DNA of 64,000 nt from Mycolicibacterium lutetiense (lineage in GTDB: Bacteria > Actinomycetota > Actinomycetes > Mycobacteriales > Mycobacteriaceae). Below are positions 26,727 through 35,187 of this stretch, piece by piece. Positions within the stretch are counted from its first letter, which is position 1. The number at the start of each line of letters is the position of its first letter. A model generated the notes under the pieces. The model saw only the letters and a program-made list of their open reading frames with translations, was not told where the DNA came from and did not search any database. The position numbers and the translations under genes were made by a program. Location: assembly GCF_017876775.1 (NCBI RefSeq), contig NZ_JAGIOP010000001.1, positions 868,001 through 932,000 on the forward strand, in the 5' to 3' direction.

Positions 26727-28030
26727 AGATTTCGCTGTTCTACGAGTTCCCACTGCCTCGGCCGTGGTCGGAGGATGACGAACATCAGCTGTTCCAGAAC
26801 GGACTGACCGAGGTCGAGGCGGCCGACAAGGCCGGCTTCTCCACCGTCTGGCTGACTGAGCACCACTTCCTGGAGGAGTACTGCCACTCGACCGCGCCGG
26901 AAATGTTCCTGGCCGCAGCCAGCCAGCGCACCAAGGACATTCGGTTGGGTTTCGGTGTCATGCACCTGCCACCGCCGATCAACCACCCGGCCCGCATCGC
27001 CGAGCGCGTCGCCACCCTGGATCACCTGTCCAACGGACGGGTCGAGTTCGGCACCGGTGAGGGCTCCTCGGTCGCCGAGTTGGGCGGTTTCGACATCGAC
27101 CCGGCGGACAAGCGCACCATGTGGGAAGAGGCCCTCGAGGTCTCCATCCGCTGTATGACCGAAGCCCCGTTCACCGGCTTCAAGGGCGAGCACGTCGAGA
27201 TGCCTGCCCGCAACGTGATCCCCAAGCCGCTGCAGAGCCCGCACCCGCCGGTCTGGGTGGCTTGCACCCGCCCGTCGTCGGTGCAGATGGCGGCCCAGAA
27301 GGCCATCGGTGCACTGAGTTTCGCCTACACCGGCCCCGAGGCGCTCAAGGAGCGCGTCGACGGTTACTACCAGGAATTCGAAGAGCGCGGTGCGCCGATC
27401 ACCCCGGCGATCAACCCCAACATCCTGGCCATCGGCGGTGACCTGTCGATGATGGTGGCCAAGTCCGACGACGAGGCACTCAAGCGGCTGGGCATCGGCG
27501 GTGGCTTCTTCTCGTTCGGGATCATGCACTACTACCTGACCGGCATGCACACCCCCGGGCGCACCAAGGTGTGGGAGCGCTACCAGGAAGCGGTCAAGGA
27601 GGATCCGACGCTGGCCTACGGGCCCGGTCGCGGCGCCATCGGTTCGCCCGACACCGTGCGCGAATTCCTGCGCAGCTACGAGGCGAGCGGGGTCGACGAG
27701 ATCATCCTGTTGCTCAACCCGCGCAGCCACGAGGGCACCATGGAATCCATCGAGATCATGGGCAAAGAGATCCTGCCCGAGTTCATCGAGCGCGACGCAA
27801 AGGCCGTGGCGAACAAGGCCAAGCGTCTGGCGCCGGTGATCGAGAAGGTCGAGGCGCGTCGCCGTCCGTCCGACGCCCCGCTGTTCGACGAGACCTACGC
27901 CTTCGGTGGCCTGCCCACCGGCCGCGACAAGTTTACCGCCGGTGAGATCCCTGAGGCGATGGCCGAGATCAACGAGGGCCGGGTCAAGGCGGCGCAGGCG
28001 GAGAAGGAAGCCCGCGGAAACGCGAGCTGA
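26723..28030 (+). CDS. LLM-class flavin-dependent monooxygenase
   Basis: This 435-residue bacterial luciferase-like protein begins [20 protein letters not shown]. It contains VWLTEHHFLEEYCHS, LGFGVMHLPPPINHP and VEFGTGEGSSVAELGGF, which are motifs of FMN-dependent two-component LLM monooxygenases. It needs a flavin reductase, and the NADPH-FMN reductase gene at the end of the same operon could supply it. The start follows a strong AGGAGGAAACCG. The reaction could be hydroxylation or Baeyer-Villiger type; the substrate is not visible from sequence. Confidence 0.88.
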   Translation: MKISLFYEFPLPRPWSEDDEHQLFQNGLTEVEAADKAGFSTVWLTEHHFLEEYCHSTAPEMFLAAASQRTKDIRLGFGVMHLPPPINHPARIAERVATLDHLSNGRVEFGTGEGSSVAELGGFDIDPADKRTMWEEALEVSIRCMTEAPFTGFKGEHVEMPARNVIPKPLQSPHPPVWVACTRPSSVQMAAQKAIGALSFAYTGPEALKERVDGYYQEFEERGAPITPAINPNILAIGGDLSMMVAKSDDEALKRLGIGGGFFSFGIMHYYLTGMHTPGRTKVWERYQEAVKEDPTLAYGPGRGAIGSPDTVREFLRSYEASGVDEIILLLNPRSHEGTMESIEIMGKEILPEFIERDAKAVANKAKRLAPVIEKVEARRRPSDAPLFDETYAFGGLPTGRDKFTAGEIPEAMAEINEGRVKAAQAEKEARGNAS

Positions 28031-28031
28031 G

Positions 28032-28865
28032 GTGACCGCCCTGGACGAGCTGGTGCGCTACGACGGTAAACACGTCGTGGTCACCGGCTGCGCGTCGGGT
28101 ATCGGCGCCGAGGTCACCCGCGCGTTGGGTGAGCTCGGCGCCCGGGTGACGGGTCTGGACATTCGACCGCCCGATCACCTGCCCGAGGAGTTCATCGAAC
28201 TGGACCTGGCGGACCCGGAGTCCGTCGATCGTGCCGCCGGCGCGGTCGGTGGTCCGGTGGACGCCCTGTTCAACGTGGCCGGTGTGTCCTCGGGCATCGG
28301 CAACCCGCTTCTGGTGGTACGGATCAACTTCCTGGGCACCCGGCAGTTCACCGAACTGCTGGAAGGCCGCATTCCCGCGGGCGGATCGATCACCTCGGTG
28401 TCCTCGTTGGCGGCATCTGGGTATCGGGAAAACCTCACCACCACAGCGGGTCTGCTCAGAACCGGTTCGGTGGACGAGGGGTTGCAGTGGTGCGCCGACA
28501 ATCCCGAGGCCCTGGCCGACGGCGGCTACCGGTTGTCCAAGGAAGCCATGATTCTCTACGGGATGCGGCGGGTGGCCGAACTCGGCGCCCGTGGGATCCG
28601 GATCAACTGCACCGCGCCGGGGGTGACCCAGACGCCGATCCTCGACCAGTTGAGCTCGGCCTACGGAAAGCAGTTCTTCGCCCAGTTCACCACCCCGCTG
28701 GGCCGGAAATCCGAGCCTGCCGAACAGGCCGCGGTGCTGGCATTCCTGGGCAGCCCGGCAGCCAGTTACATCACCGGTCAGGTGATCTGGGCCGATGGCG
28801 GCATTCTCGGTGAACGGGAGTCGGCTTTGGTCGATGCTGTAGACGACTCTGAGCAGAGGAGCTGA
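28032..28865 (+). CDS. SDR-family oxidoreductase (3-alpha-HSD / coniferyl-alcohol dehydrogenase group)
   Basis: This 277-residue SDR has cofactor loop TGCASGIG at 18-25 and the active-site YRLSKEA. The long excursion between strands (SGYRENLTTTAGLLRTGSV) is typical of the 3-alpha-hydroxysteroid/coniferyl-alcohol dehydrogenase group. It oxidises or reduces a ring or side-chain alcohol. The GTG start lies two bases after the LLM gene stop. The first-strand acidic residue in LDIRPPD suggests NAD preference. Confidence 0.87.
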   Translation: MTALDELVRYDGKHVVVTGCASGIGAEVTRALGELGARVTGLDIRPPDHLPEEFIELDLADPESVDRAAGAVGGPVDALFNVAGVSSGIGNPLLVVRINFLGTRQFTELLEGRIPAGGSITSVSSLAASGYRENLTTTAGLLRTGSVDEGLQWCADNPEALADGGYRLSKEAMILYGMRRVAELGARGIRINCTAPGVTQTPILDQLSSAYGKQFFAQFTTPLGRKSEPAEQAAVLAFLGSPAASYITGQVIWADGGILGERESALVDAVDDSEQRS

Positions 28866-28866
28866 G

Positions 28867-29865
28867 TTGGCCGGGACGATGAGCGACTTCCGCAAAGTCG
28901 CCGACGAAGTGCGCAATTGGGGCCGTTGGGGTTCCGATGACGAGCTGGGCACGCTCAATCTGATCACCGCCGACAAGGTCGCCGAGGGGGCGTCGCTGGT
29001 CAAGCAGGGCAAGGTGTTCGCGCTCGGCGGTGACTTTTCCTCCGCCGGACCGCAGGGGGCGTTCCAGTTCCGCCAGAACCCGACCCATGTGATGACCGTG
29101 GACGGCGGTGATGCCAACACCTTGGCGCAGTACGGCCCGCAGTGGCTGCGCAATTCGGTGGCCCATGAGGTCAGCGGGTTCTTCGTCGACAACCCGTTCC
29201 GCTTCAACGACGACATGATCGTCATGCCGCTGCAGGCCGCCACGCAGTGGGATGCGCTGTCGCACGTCTACTACGAGGACAAGCTCTACAACGGATTCCC
29301 GGCCGATTCGGTCACCAGCTTCGGTGCCTTCCACTGTGGCATCGACAAGGTCGACGGCAAGGGCATCACGTCACGCGGGGTACTGCTGGACGTGGTGCGG
29401 CATCGCGGTGCTGAGCAGTTCCTCGAACCGGGAAATCCGATCACCCCGGCCGAGCTCGACGATACGGCCAGGGCTCAGGGCGTATCCATCACGCCCGGTG
29501 ACATCGTGGTGGTGCATACCGGTTGGTGGACAAGGTTTCTGGCCACCGGTGACGGAGCTGAACCCGGATCCGGTCTGGACTGGCACTGCGCCTCGTGGCT
29601 GCACGACCAACAGGTGGCCGCCGTCGCCGCCGACAATCTGATGGTCGAGGACCCCGATCCGGCCAACGGTGTGGAGGGCACCTTCCTCCCCATGCACATG
29701 CTGTGCCTGCGGGACATGGGCCTGATGCTCGGTGAGTACTGGGATCTGGGTGCGTTGGCCGCGGACTGCGCGGCCGACGGGGTGTACGAGTTTCAGCTCA
29801 TCGCCCCACCGTTGCGGGTCACCGGCGCCGTCGGTTCGCCGGTGAATCCCATTGCGATCAAATGA
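28867..29865 (+). CDS. Cyclase-family metal-dependent hydrolase
   Basis: This 332-residue protein belongs to the cyclase family that includes kynurenine formamidase and isatin hydrolase. The usual metal motif HxGTHxDxxxH appears as Gln123-A-A-T-Gln127-W-Asp129-A-L-S-His133, so the first histidine is replaced by Gln while Asp and the last His remain. The TQWD form is common in one actinobacterial branch. It may hydrolyse a cyclic amide, lactone or ring-fission product. The TTG start was chosen for its AGGAG six bases upstream; an ATG at 28879 is the alternative. Confidence 0.82.
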   Translation: MAGTMSDFRKVADEVRNWGRWGSDDELGTLNLITADKVAEGASLVKQGKVFALGGDFSSAGPQGAFQFRQNPTHVMTVDGGDANTLAQYGPQWLRNSVAHEVSGFFVDNPFRFNDDMIVMPLQAATQWDALSHVYYEDKLYNGFPADSVTSFGAFHCGIDKVDGKGITSRGVLLDVVRHRGAEQFLEPGNPITPAELDDTARAQGVSITPGDIVVVHTGWWTRFLATGDGAEPGSGLDWHCASWLHDQQVAAVAADNLMVEDPDPANGVEGTFLPMHMLCLRDMGLMLGEYWDLGALAADCAADGVYEFQLIAPPLRVTGAVGSPVNPIAIK

Positions 29866-29871
29866 GGAACC

Positions 29872-30453
29872 ATGACGTCAACTGAGAAGGTGCCCTTCGT
29901 GGTCGGGCTCGGCGGCACCCTGCGTGCCGACTCCTCGACCGAGCGGGCGGTGCGCTACTGCCTGGAATCCGTGGAGCGGCAAGGAGGTCGGACGCGGATG
30001 TTCGCCGGGCCGGACCTGGAATTGCCGATGTACGCGCCGCATTCCTTGGAGCGCACGCCCGCGGCGCTGGAGTTCGTCTCCGCGCTGCGGGACGCCGACG
30101 CCGTGGTGGTGGGCTCGCCCGGGTACCACGGTGCGATCTCCGGCCTGGTGAAGAACGCACTCGACTACATCGAGGATCTGCGGGAGGACCCGCGGGTCTA
30201 CCTCGACAACACCCCGTGGGGGTGCATCAGCTGCGCCTACGGTTGGCAGGCCGCGGTGGGGACGTTGGGCCAGCTGCGCTCGATCGGCCACGCGTTGCGG
30301 GCCTGGCCCACTCCGCTGGGGGTGGCGATCAACTCAGCGGACAAGATCTGGGCTGAGACAGGCGAATTGGCCGACGGAACCGTGCGGGGCCAACTCGAGA
30401 TGTTGGCTACCCAGCTGCTCACCTTCGGCCGGGCAGGCGGAGCGGTGCGATAG
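29872..30453 (+). CDS. NADPH-dependent FMN reductase
   Basis: This 193-residue flavodoxin-like reductase has SPGYHGAISGLVKNALDYI, the FMN-phosphate and dimer-contact region of the family, and a GWQAAVGTLGQLRSIGHALRAW segment. It should deliver reduced FMN to the LLM monooxygenase encoded two genes upstream. It is the last gene of the mhp-LLM operon, starting seven bases after the cyclase stop. Its middle 192 bp (30109-30300) recurs in a diverged, truncated form at 32303-32494. Confidence 0.9.
   Translation: MTSTEKVPFVVGLGGTLRADSSTERAVRYCLESVERQGGRTRMFAGPDLELPMYAPHSLERTPAALEFVSALRDADAVVVGSPGYHGAISGLVKNALDYIEDLREDPRVYLDNTPWGCISCAYGWQAAVGTLGQLRSIGHALRAWPTPLGVAINSADKIWAETGELADGTVRGQLEMLATQLLTFGRAGGAVR
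30109..30300 (+). repeat. Diverged 192-bp duplication, copy 1 (inside the FMN reductase)
   Basis: This segment matches 32303-32494 without gaps. I counted about 22 differences by eye (roughly 88-89 % identity), mostly at third codon positions. The two copies are in the same orientation and bracket two leftward genes, a methyltransferase and a hydrolase-LuxR fusion. The divergence says paralogues rather than a recent duplication. Confidence 0.9.
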
Positions 30454-30460
30454 CTTCGGA

Positions 30461-31120
30461 TCACAGTGTCGCCCGGCCGACGACGAGCGGATGGACGATC
30501 GATGGCATGCCGCGCCACACGGCGTCCTCGGTGACGACCGTGAATCCGCACGCGCGCATCAGCTCTACGGTCGCGCGGTTGCAGCAGCAGCCGCCGGCGA
30601 AGTGCCGCCACGGCTCAACTAGCTTGTCCTGGCATGCCGCGAGGAACCGTGAGTTGGCCCGCACGTGTTCGATGAACAGGAACTGCCCGTCCGGGTGGAG
30701 GATGCGGGCGATCTCGCGCAGCGCGTGTTCGGGGTCGCCGACGGTGCACAGGGCGAGCGTCGAGACGACGGTGTCCACAGACCCATCGGCCTGCGGTAGT
30801 TGCTCCGCAGGCGCGTCGATGATCTGCGCGCTACGGCCGTGCCGCCGGAGACGCCGCGTGAGTTTTCGCCGCATGCCCGGCTCAGGTTCGGTGAGTACCA
30901 GCTCGGGGATCTCGTCGGGATAGTGCGCGAGATTCAGCCCTGTCCCAGAGCCGATCTCGACGACGCGACCGCGGGCGTCGGCCAGCAGGGTGTGCCGCCG
31001 GCGACGCATTCCTACGGTCTCGCCCATCGACAGGAACGGGTCGTACAAGAGGGCCATGATGCGTAGCCACGCCTTGGACGGTGGGCTCGGTTCGAGGTCG
31101 GTACTGATGATGTCGGTCAT
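30461..31120 (-). CDS. SAM-dependent methyltransferase (class I)
   Basis: This 219-residue class I methyltransferase has the SAM-binding motif VVEIGSGTGLNLAHYP near 67-82, the acidic TEPEPGM, and motif SVDTVVSTLALCTV. The pattern resembles the UbiE/phospholipid methyltransferase-like group with a CCCN patch near the end. The ATG at 31120 was chosen over an upstream start that has no ribosome site. It ends eight bases from the FMN reductase stop, convergently. A link to the catabolic pathway is not evident. Confidence 0.85.
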   Translation of the reverse strand: MTDIISTDLEPSPPSKAWLRIMALLYDPFLSMGETVGMRRRRHTLLADARGRVVEIGSGTGLNLAHYPDEIPELVLTEPEPGMRRKLTRRLRRHGRSAQIIDAPAEQLPQADGSVDTVVSTLALCTVGDPEHALREIARILHPDGQFLFIEHVRANSRFLAACQDKLVEPWRHFAGGCCCNRATVELMRACGFTVVTEDAVWRGMPSIVHPLVVGRATL

Positions 31121-31200
31121 GCCTCGAACGTAGGAGCGGCGGCATCGGGCGCGCATCGCTCAGCGGGGCCATTTTTAGTGGATGGCCTGTTCCGGCCACC

Positions 31201-32301
31201 TCACAAGAGGCCGAGACGCGCGGCCTCCGCGACGGCGGCCGTTCGTGAGGTGCGGCCCAGCTTGCGACGGATGTTCGCGACGTGGCGGTGCACGGTATGC
31301 GGGCTCAGCACCAATTGCTCCGCGATCTCGCGATCGCCGAGACCGCGCGCGACGCAGGCGAGGATCTCACGTTCACGACGGGACAGCAGCACCGATTCTG
31401 GTGCGTCCACAACGGCGGCGGGCGGTTGCGTCGGTGCCAGTTCCTGGCGGCAGGCGCGGACCACGGAATCGGTATCACCGTGCCACGGGAAGTGCGCACC
31501 TCCGGGCAGGGGGATGAACGTGGCGCCGGGAATCGCTGCGGCGACCTCGCGACCGAGCCGGGACGGCACCGCGCGGTCGTCGCGACGATGCACGACCAGC
31601 GGCGGTCGGCGAACGAGGGGGAGGTATGTCCGGACATCGAGGCGATAGACCAGTTCCAGCAAGGCAGCGGCGGTCTCGGCGGTCGCCGACTCGCGCTGAA
31701 ACCGGGCAAAGCGCTCCTGTTCGGCGACGTCGGATGTGCCGAGGAACAGGCCGCTGAGCAGACGCGAGCCGAGTCCCCAATGTGCGCGTACCGCAGCCAG
31801 AATCGCGTCGCCCACGCCCGGAGCGGTGAGCGCCGCGCCGTCGGGATACGACCCGTACAGCACCAGGTGCTCGACGCGCTCCGGGAACGCCGCGGCAAAC
31901 GCGATGGCGGTACAACTGCCCGATGAGCCGCCGATCAGCGAGACCCGTTCGAGTTCGAGTTCGTCGAGAAGCGCATGCAGCGTCGAAACCTCCGCATCGA
32001 GGCTGAGATCCGAATCTCGCAGGATGCGGTCCGACATGCCGACCCCGAGCCGGTCGTAGCGGATCAGTGTGTAGCCGTCGGCGACGCCTTCCCAGAATCG
32101 GCGGAAGCGCTCGTTCTGCCAGTCGAGTTCGAGATGGCTCACCCACCAGGCCGGGGCAACGAGCGTTGGACCGTCCCCACGCATTTCGTAGGCCATGCGG
32201 CGGTCGCCGAGGGGAAGGAACCGGATCTCGGACTTCTCCAGCACCTTCATGACGCTACTCATGACACCATCCGCCGAGCGTTGTAACGCGAGATTAAGCA
32301 T
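31201..32301 (-). CDS. Alpha/beta hydrolase fused to a LuxR-type DNA-binding domain
   Basis: This 366-residue fusion has an alpha/beta hydrolase domain at about residues 30-265 with the nucleophile elbow GGSSGS and a late His in GGAHFPWHGD. A C-terminal LuxR/FixJ helix-turn-helix (LSRREREILACVARGLGDREIAEQ, then LSPHTVHRHVANIRRKLG) follows at about 300-360. Proteins of this layout probably sense a small ligand with the hydrolase fold and regulate transcription. Its start codon lies right at the edge of the truncated FMN reductase copy. An ATG at 32262 is a possible shorter start. Confidence 0.87.
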   Translation of the reverse strand: MLNLALQRSADGVMSSVMKVLEKSEIRFLPLGDRRMAYEMRGDGPTLVAPAWWVSHLELDWQNERFRRFWEGVADGYTLIRYDRLGVGMSDRILRDSDLSLDAEVSTLHALLDELELERVSLIGGSSGSCTAIAFAAAFPERVEHLVLYGSYPDGAALTAPGVGDAILAAVRAHWGLGSRLLSGLFLGTSDVAEQERFARFQRESATAETAAALLELVYRLDVRTYLPLVRRPPLVVHRRDDRAVPSRLGREVAAAIPGATFIPLPGGAHFPWHGDTDSVVRACRQELAPTQPPAAVVDAPESVLLSRREREILACVARGLGDREIAEQLVLSPHTVHRHVANIRRKLGRTSRTAAVAEAARLGLL

Positions 32302-32302
32302 T

Positions 32303-32494
32303 GTGGGTTCGCCCGGCTACCACGGCGCGATCTCCGGTCTGGTCAAGAATGCGCTGGACTATATCGAGGATCTGCGGGAGGACCCGCGGGTCTACCTCGA
32401 CAGCACCCCGTGGGGGTGCATTAGTTGCGTCTATGGGTGGCAGGCTGCGGTGGGAACGCTGGCGCAGTTGCGCTCGATCGGTCACGCGTTGCGG
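32303..32494 (+). pseudogene. Truncated second copy of the FMN reductase
   Basis: This gene fragment encodes the central part of an NADPH-FMN reductase (SPGYHGAISGLVKNALDY to QLRSIGHALR). It lacks both the N-terminal third and the C-terminus. It is about 88-89 % identical to the intact copy at 30.1 kb. It ends exactly where an EspC-like reading frame begins, in the same frame, so a translated product would be a chimera. The 5' edge abuts the start of the leftward LuxR-hydrolase gene. Confidence 0.85.
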
Positions 32495-32782
32495 GTGAGT
32501 CCCTCCGAGCTACGTGTGGCCGCGGAACAGTTGGACGGCCAGGCTGGTAGCTTCGCCGAGAAGTGCCAGGGGGCGCATGCTCGGGTTGGCGGGAGCGTGC
32601 TGGGGTCAGGGCAGGCGGCCGCCGCGTTGCCGCAGATGCTGGCCGCGTGGGAGGAGCGCGGCGTGCAGTTCGGGGCGCATTTCACCCGGCATGCAGAGGG
32701 GCACCGCGAGGCGGCAACCGGCTATGGCAAGACGGACGAAATTACCGCCAAGGGGATTGACGACGCGGGCTCGGAGCTGTGA
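32495..32782 (+). CDS. EspC/WXG100-like type VII secretion substrate, probably 5'-truncated
   Basis: This protein of about 95 residues is predicted all-helical. It starts VSPSELRVAAEQLDGQAGSF and ends near Tyr77-G-K-T-Asp81, which fits the YxxxD/E export signal of ESX substrates. Members are normally about 100 residues, so only a short N-terminal piece may be missing. The GTG at the junction has no ribosome site, because the upstream DNA is the FMN reductase fragment. Its partner is the DUF4185 gene directly downstream, now disrupted. Expression is doubtful. Confidence 0.65.
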   Translation: MSPSELRVAAEQLDGQAGSFAEKCQGAHARVGGSVLGSGQAAAALPQMLAAWEERGVQFGAHFTRHAEGHREAATGYGKTDEITAKGIDDAGSEL

Positions 32783-33730
32783 GGAACTCTGGGTGTCACT
32801 AACGCTGCGGGAGCTGCTTTTCTTGCCGCCCGAGATCGCGGAGTTGGCCAAGGGCACCCGCGACATGGCTGACAACCACTCAGATTCGTCGGAGTTTTAC
32901 CGGTCGCTGGCGACGCTGTCGACGTGGGAGGGGCAGGCTGCTGGTGCGGCGATGAGTTCGATGTTGATGATCGCCGGACAGCACGATGTCGCCTCAGCAC
33001 AGCTGAAGAAGGCGGCAGCTGCGATGGACGGATGCGAGGCTGACGCCGAGACCGTGGCGAATGATGTTCGTGACCTGCTGAATTATGCCGCCGAGGCACC
33101 CGGCGTTCGGGTCAACACGGACACCAATCAGGTGGTAGCGCCAGATACGGCACACCTCGATGCCGAGGCCGCACAGAATGTCGCGGACAAGGTTACCGAT
33201 TTGCAGGAGCGGGTCGCAAAGGTTCTAGCCGCTGGCGCTGCGGTCGATTGTGATCTGGCACAGGCGATTGCGACCGCGACAGGGGTCGCTGCTGGAGATA
33301 CGCCGACGACGCTGCAAGATCTGCTGTTGCCGGGTATTTCCGGCGGACCGTTGACGGAAGGTGAAGTCCGCAATCTGGGGCCTGTGGCAGGGACGGGCGC
33401 TTACCCCGGAATCCCTGGTATCAAGGCCGCCGATCTCGGCGAAATCATCGAACTGCCGAATGGCCAGAAGGTTGCGATATTCGGCGACTCGTACACAGGT
33501 GACAAACAAGGCGATGGAACCCATTATCCGTCGGTCGCGGTACCTGTCACATTCGACGCAGATGGGCGTCCACAGTTCGGCGAGCCAATCACTGGACCAG
33601 ACGGCAGTCCCAACGTGTTGTTTCCCCTGCCGGAGGCGGTGGCTAAGGCGGGCGCCAACAATGCGTTGCCTTCGGGCAGCATCCAGATGCGCGACGGACG
33701 TACCGTCATGATGGTGGTGGGAACCAATAC

Positions 33731-33752
33731 GGCTCTTCCGACTTGATGGGGG
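33731..33752 (+). repeat. Left terminal inverted repeat of the ISL3 element
   Basis: It begins GGCTCTTCCGACTTGATGGG. The first 14 bases match the right end exactly. It is preceded directly by the left 8-bp target duplication. Confidence 0.9.
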
Positions 33753-33849
33753 TCTGGTGTGACCGATTGGGTTCGTGTCGGTGACTGATTGAGGGCTCGC
33801 GCCCTTGTCAACTGGGTGTTCTCTACGCATCCAGAGCAAAGGCGCGAGC

Positions 33850-35175
33850 ATGTCTGACAATAGTGGTTCCCTGCTGCTTGGACTCGACGGCATCACCGTG
33901 GAGTCCGTGCAAGTCGATGACGGCGATGTCCGCATCGTTGAGGTGGGCACAGCGCTCGAGTGGGTCGGGATCTGCCCGGACTGCCGAACCAGATCGTCGC
34001 GGTCGAGGGGTTGGGTCACGACTCGGCCCCGGGACATCAAGATCGGTGCGGACCGGCCGCTGATCATGTGGCGAAAGCGGAAATGGTTGTGCACCAACAC
34101 CTCCTGCGAACGCAGGTCATTCACTGAGTCGACGCCGTCGATCCCGCCGCGGGCTCGGGTGACGGTGCGAGCCAAGGCGGAGATGGCCCTGGCGGTCCTC
34201 GACGACGACCGCTCGGTCAAGGCCGTCGCCGCCGCGTATGGCTGTAGCTGGAACACCTGCCATGACGCGGTGATCGCCACCGCGGATCCGGTCCTGGCCG
34301 GTGAACCGCCCCCGGTGCGGGTGCTGGGCATCGATGAGACCCGCCGCGGGAAGGCCAAGTGGGAGACCTGCCCGGAGACCGGGGCCCGGGCGTGGGTGGA
34401 CCGCTGGGACAGCGGCCTGGTCGACATCACCGGCGCCGGCGGGTTGCTGGTCCAGGTCAACGGGCGTGCCGCGCGGCCGGTGACCGACTGGCTGACCCAG
34501 CGCGAGCAGGCGTGGAGGGACGGGATCGAGTTCGTCGCGATCGACATGTCGGGGGCCTACGCCAAGGCCGCCCGCGAGGCGTTGCCGCACGCGAAGCTGA
34601 TCGTGGATCGCTTTCATCTCGTGAAGAAGGCCAACGAGATGGTCGATCGGGTTCGCCGCCGCGTCACCCAGACCTACCGCGGACGCCGCGGGCACAAGAG
34701 CGATCCGGAGTGGATCAACCGCCGCCGGCTGCTGCGCGCCGCCGAACGGCTGACCGACGATCAACGCCACACGCTGTTCGAGAAACTGACCTGCGCAGAC
34801 CCCAACGGGGACATCGCGGCGGCCTGGATCGCCAAGGAACTGCTGCGAGATGTGCTGGCCTGCACCGACCGTGGCGGTCTGCGCTACGAGATCGGCGACG
34901 CGCTGTACCGGTTCTACACGTTCTGCGCGGCGTGCTCGGTACCCGAGATCGTCAAGCTCGCCGAAACCATCTCCGCGTGGCAGGAACCGATGATCCTGGC
35001 CATCACCACCGGGCTGTCCAACGCCCGCAGCGAGGGCTACAACAGAATCGTCAAACACGTCGGCCGAATCGCGTTCGGATTCAGAACACCGGACAACCAA
35101 CGCCGCCGCGTACGGTGGGCCTGCACCCGCCAATCACGGCGAGCGCCATCCAGAACCAGGCTCCGCCCCTGCTAA
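33850..35175 (+). CDS. tnp: ISL3-family transposase
   Basis: This 441-residue DDE transposase has an N-terminal zinc-finger-like CPDC (42-45) with CTNTSC (81-86), then a helix-turn-helix stretch AVLDDDRSVKAVAAAYGCSW. Catalytic residues are probably Asp162 (GIDETRRG), Asp232 (AIDMSGAY) and Glu395 (SNARSEGYNR). The C-terminal FGFRTPDNQRRRVRWAC is the family signature. The frame appears intact, so the element may still be mobile. The ATG at 33850 follows AAAGGCGCG; an earlier in-frame start at 33805 is less likely. Confidence 0.94.
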   Translation: MSDNSGSLLLGLDGITVESVQVDDGDVRIVEVGTALEWVGICPDCRTRSSRSRGWVTTRPRDIKIGADRPLIMWRKRKWLCTNTSCERRSFTESTPSIPPRARVTVRAKAEMALAVLDDDRSVKAVAAAYGCSWNTCHDAVIATADPVLAGEPPPVRVLGIDETRRGKAKWETCPETGARAWVDRWDSGLVDITGAGGLLVQVNGRAARPVTDWLTQREQAWRDGIEFVAIDMSGAYAKAAREALPHAKLIVDRFHLVKKANEMVDRVRRRVTQTYRGRRGHKSDPEWINRRRLLRAAERLTDDQRHTLFEKLTCADPNGDIAAAWIAKELLRDVLACTDRGGLRYEIGDALYRFYTFCAACSVPEIVKLAETISAWQEPMILAITTGLSNARSEGYNRIVKHVGRIAFGFRTPDNQRRRVRWACTRQSRRAPSRTRLRPC

Positions 35176-35187
35176 GTCGGAAGAGCC
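35166..35187 (-). repeat. Right terminal inverted repeat of the ISL3 element
   Basis: Read inward it begins GGCTCTTCCGACTTAGCAGG. It is followed by the right 8-bp target duplication and then by the resumed DUF4185 frame. Confidence 0.9.

Larger units (their letters stand above)
33731..35187 (+). mobile_element. ISL3-family insertion sequence, complete
   Basis: This 1457-bp element has terminal inverted repeats beginning GGCTCTTCCGACTT at both ends (14 identical, then partial matches over about 22 bp). It is flanked by a perfect 8-bp target duplication ACCAATAC at 33723-33730 and 35188-35195. The IR start and 8-bp duplication are typical of ISL3. It carries one transposase gene. Intact ends and target duplication mean a single and fairly recent insertion, into the DUF4185 gene. 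Confidence 0.95.

Noticed and set aside
30109..32494. The 192-bp repeats as ends of a transposon or as target duplications
   Set aside because: They differ by more than 10 %, lie within coding sequence of a known family, have no inverted ends, and no transposase is between them.
32195..32782. A single gene spanning the FMN reductase fragment and the EspC-like protein
   Set aside because: The frame is open, but the N-terminal residues are antisense to the LuxR-hydrolase gene and the reductase part is truncated, so this is a junction rather than a designed fusion.
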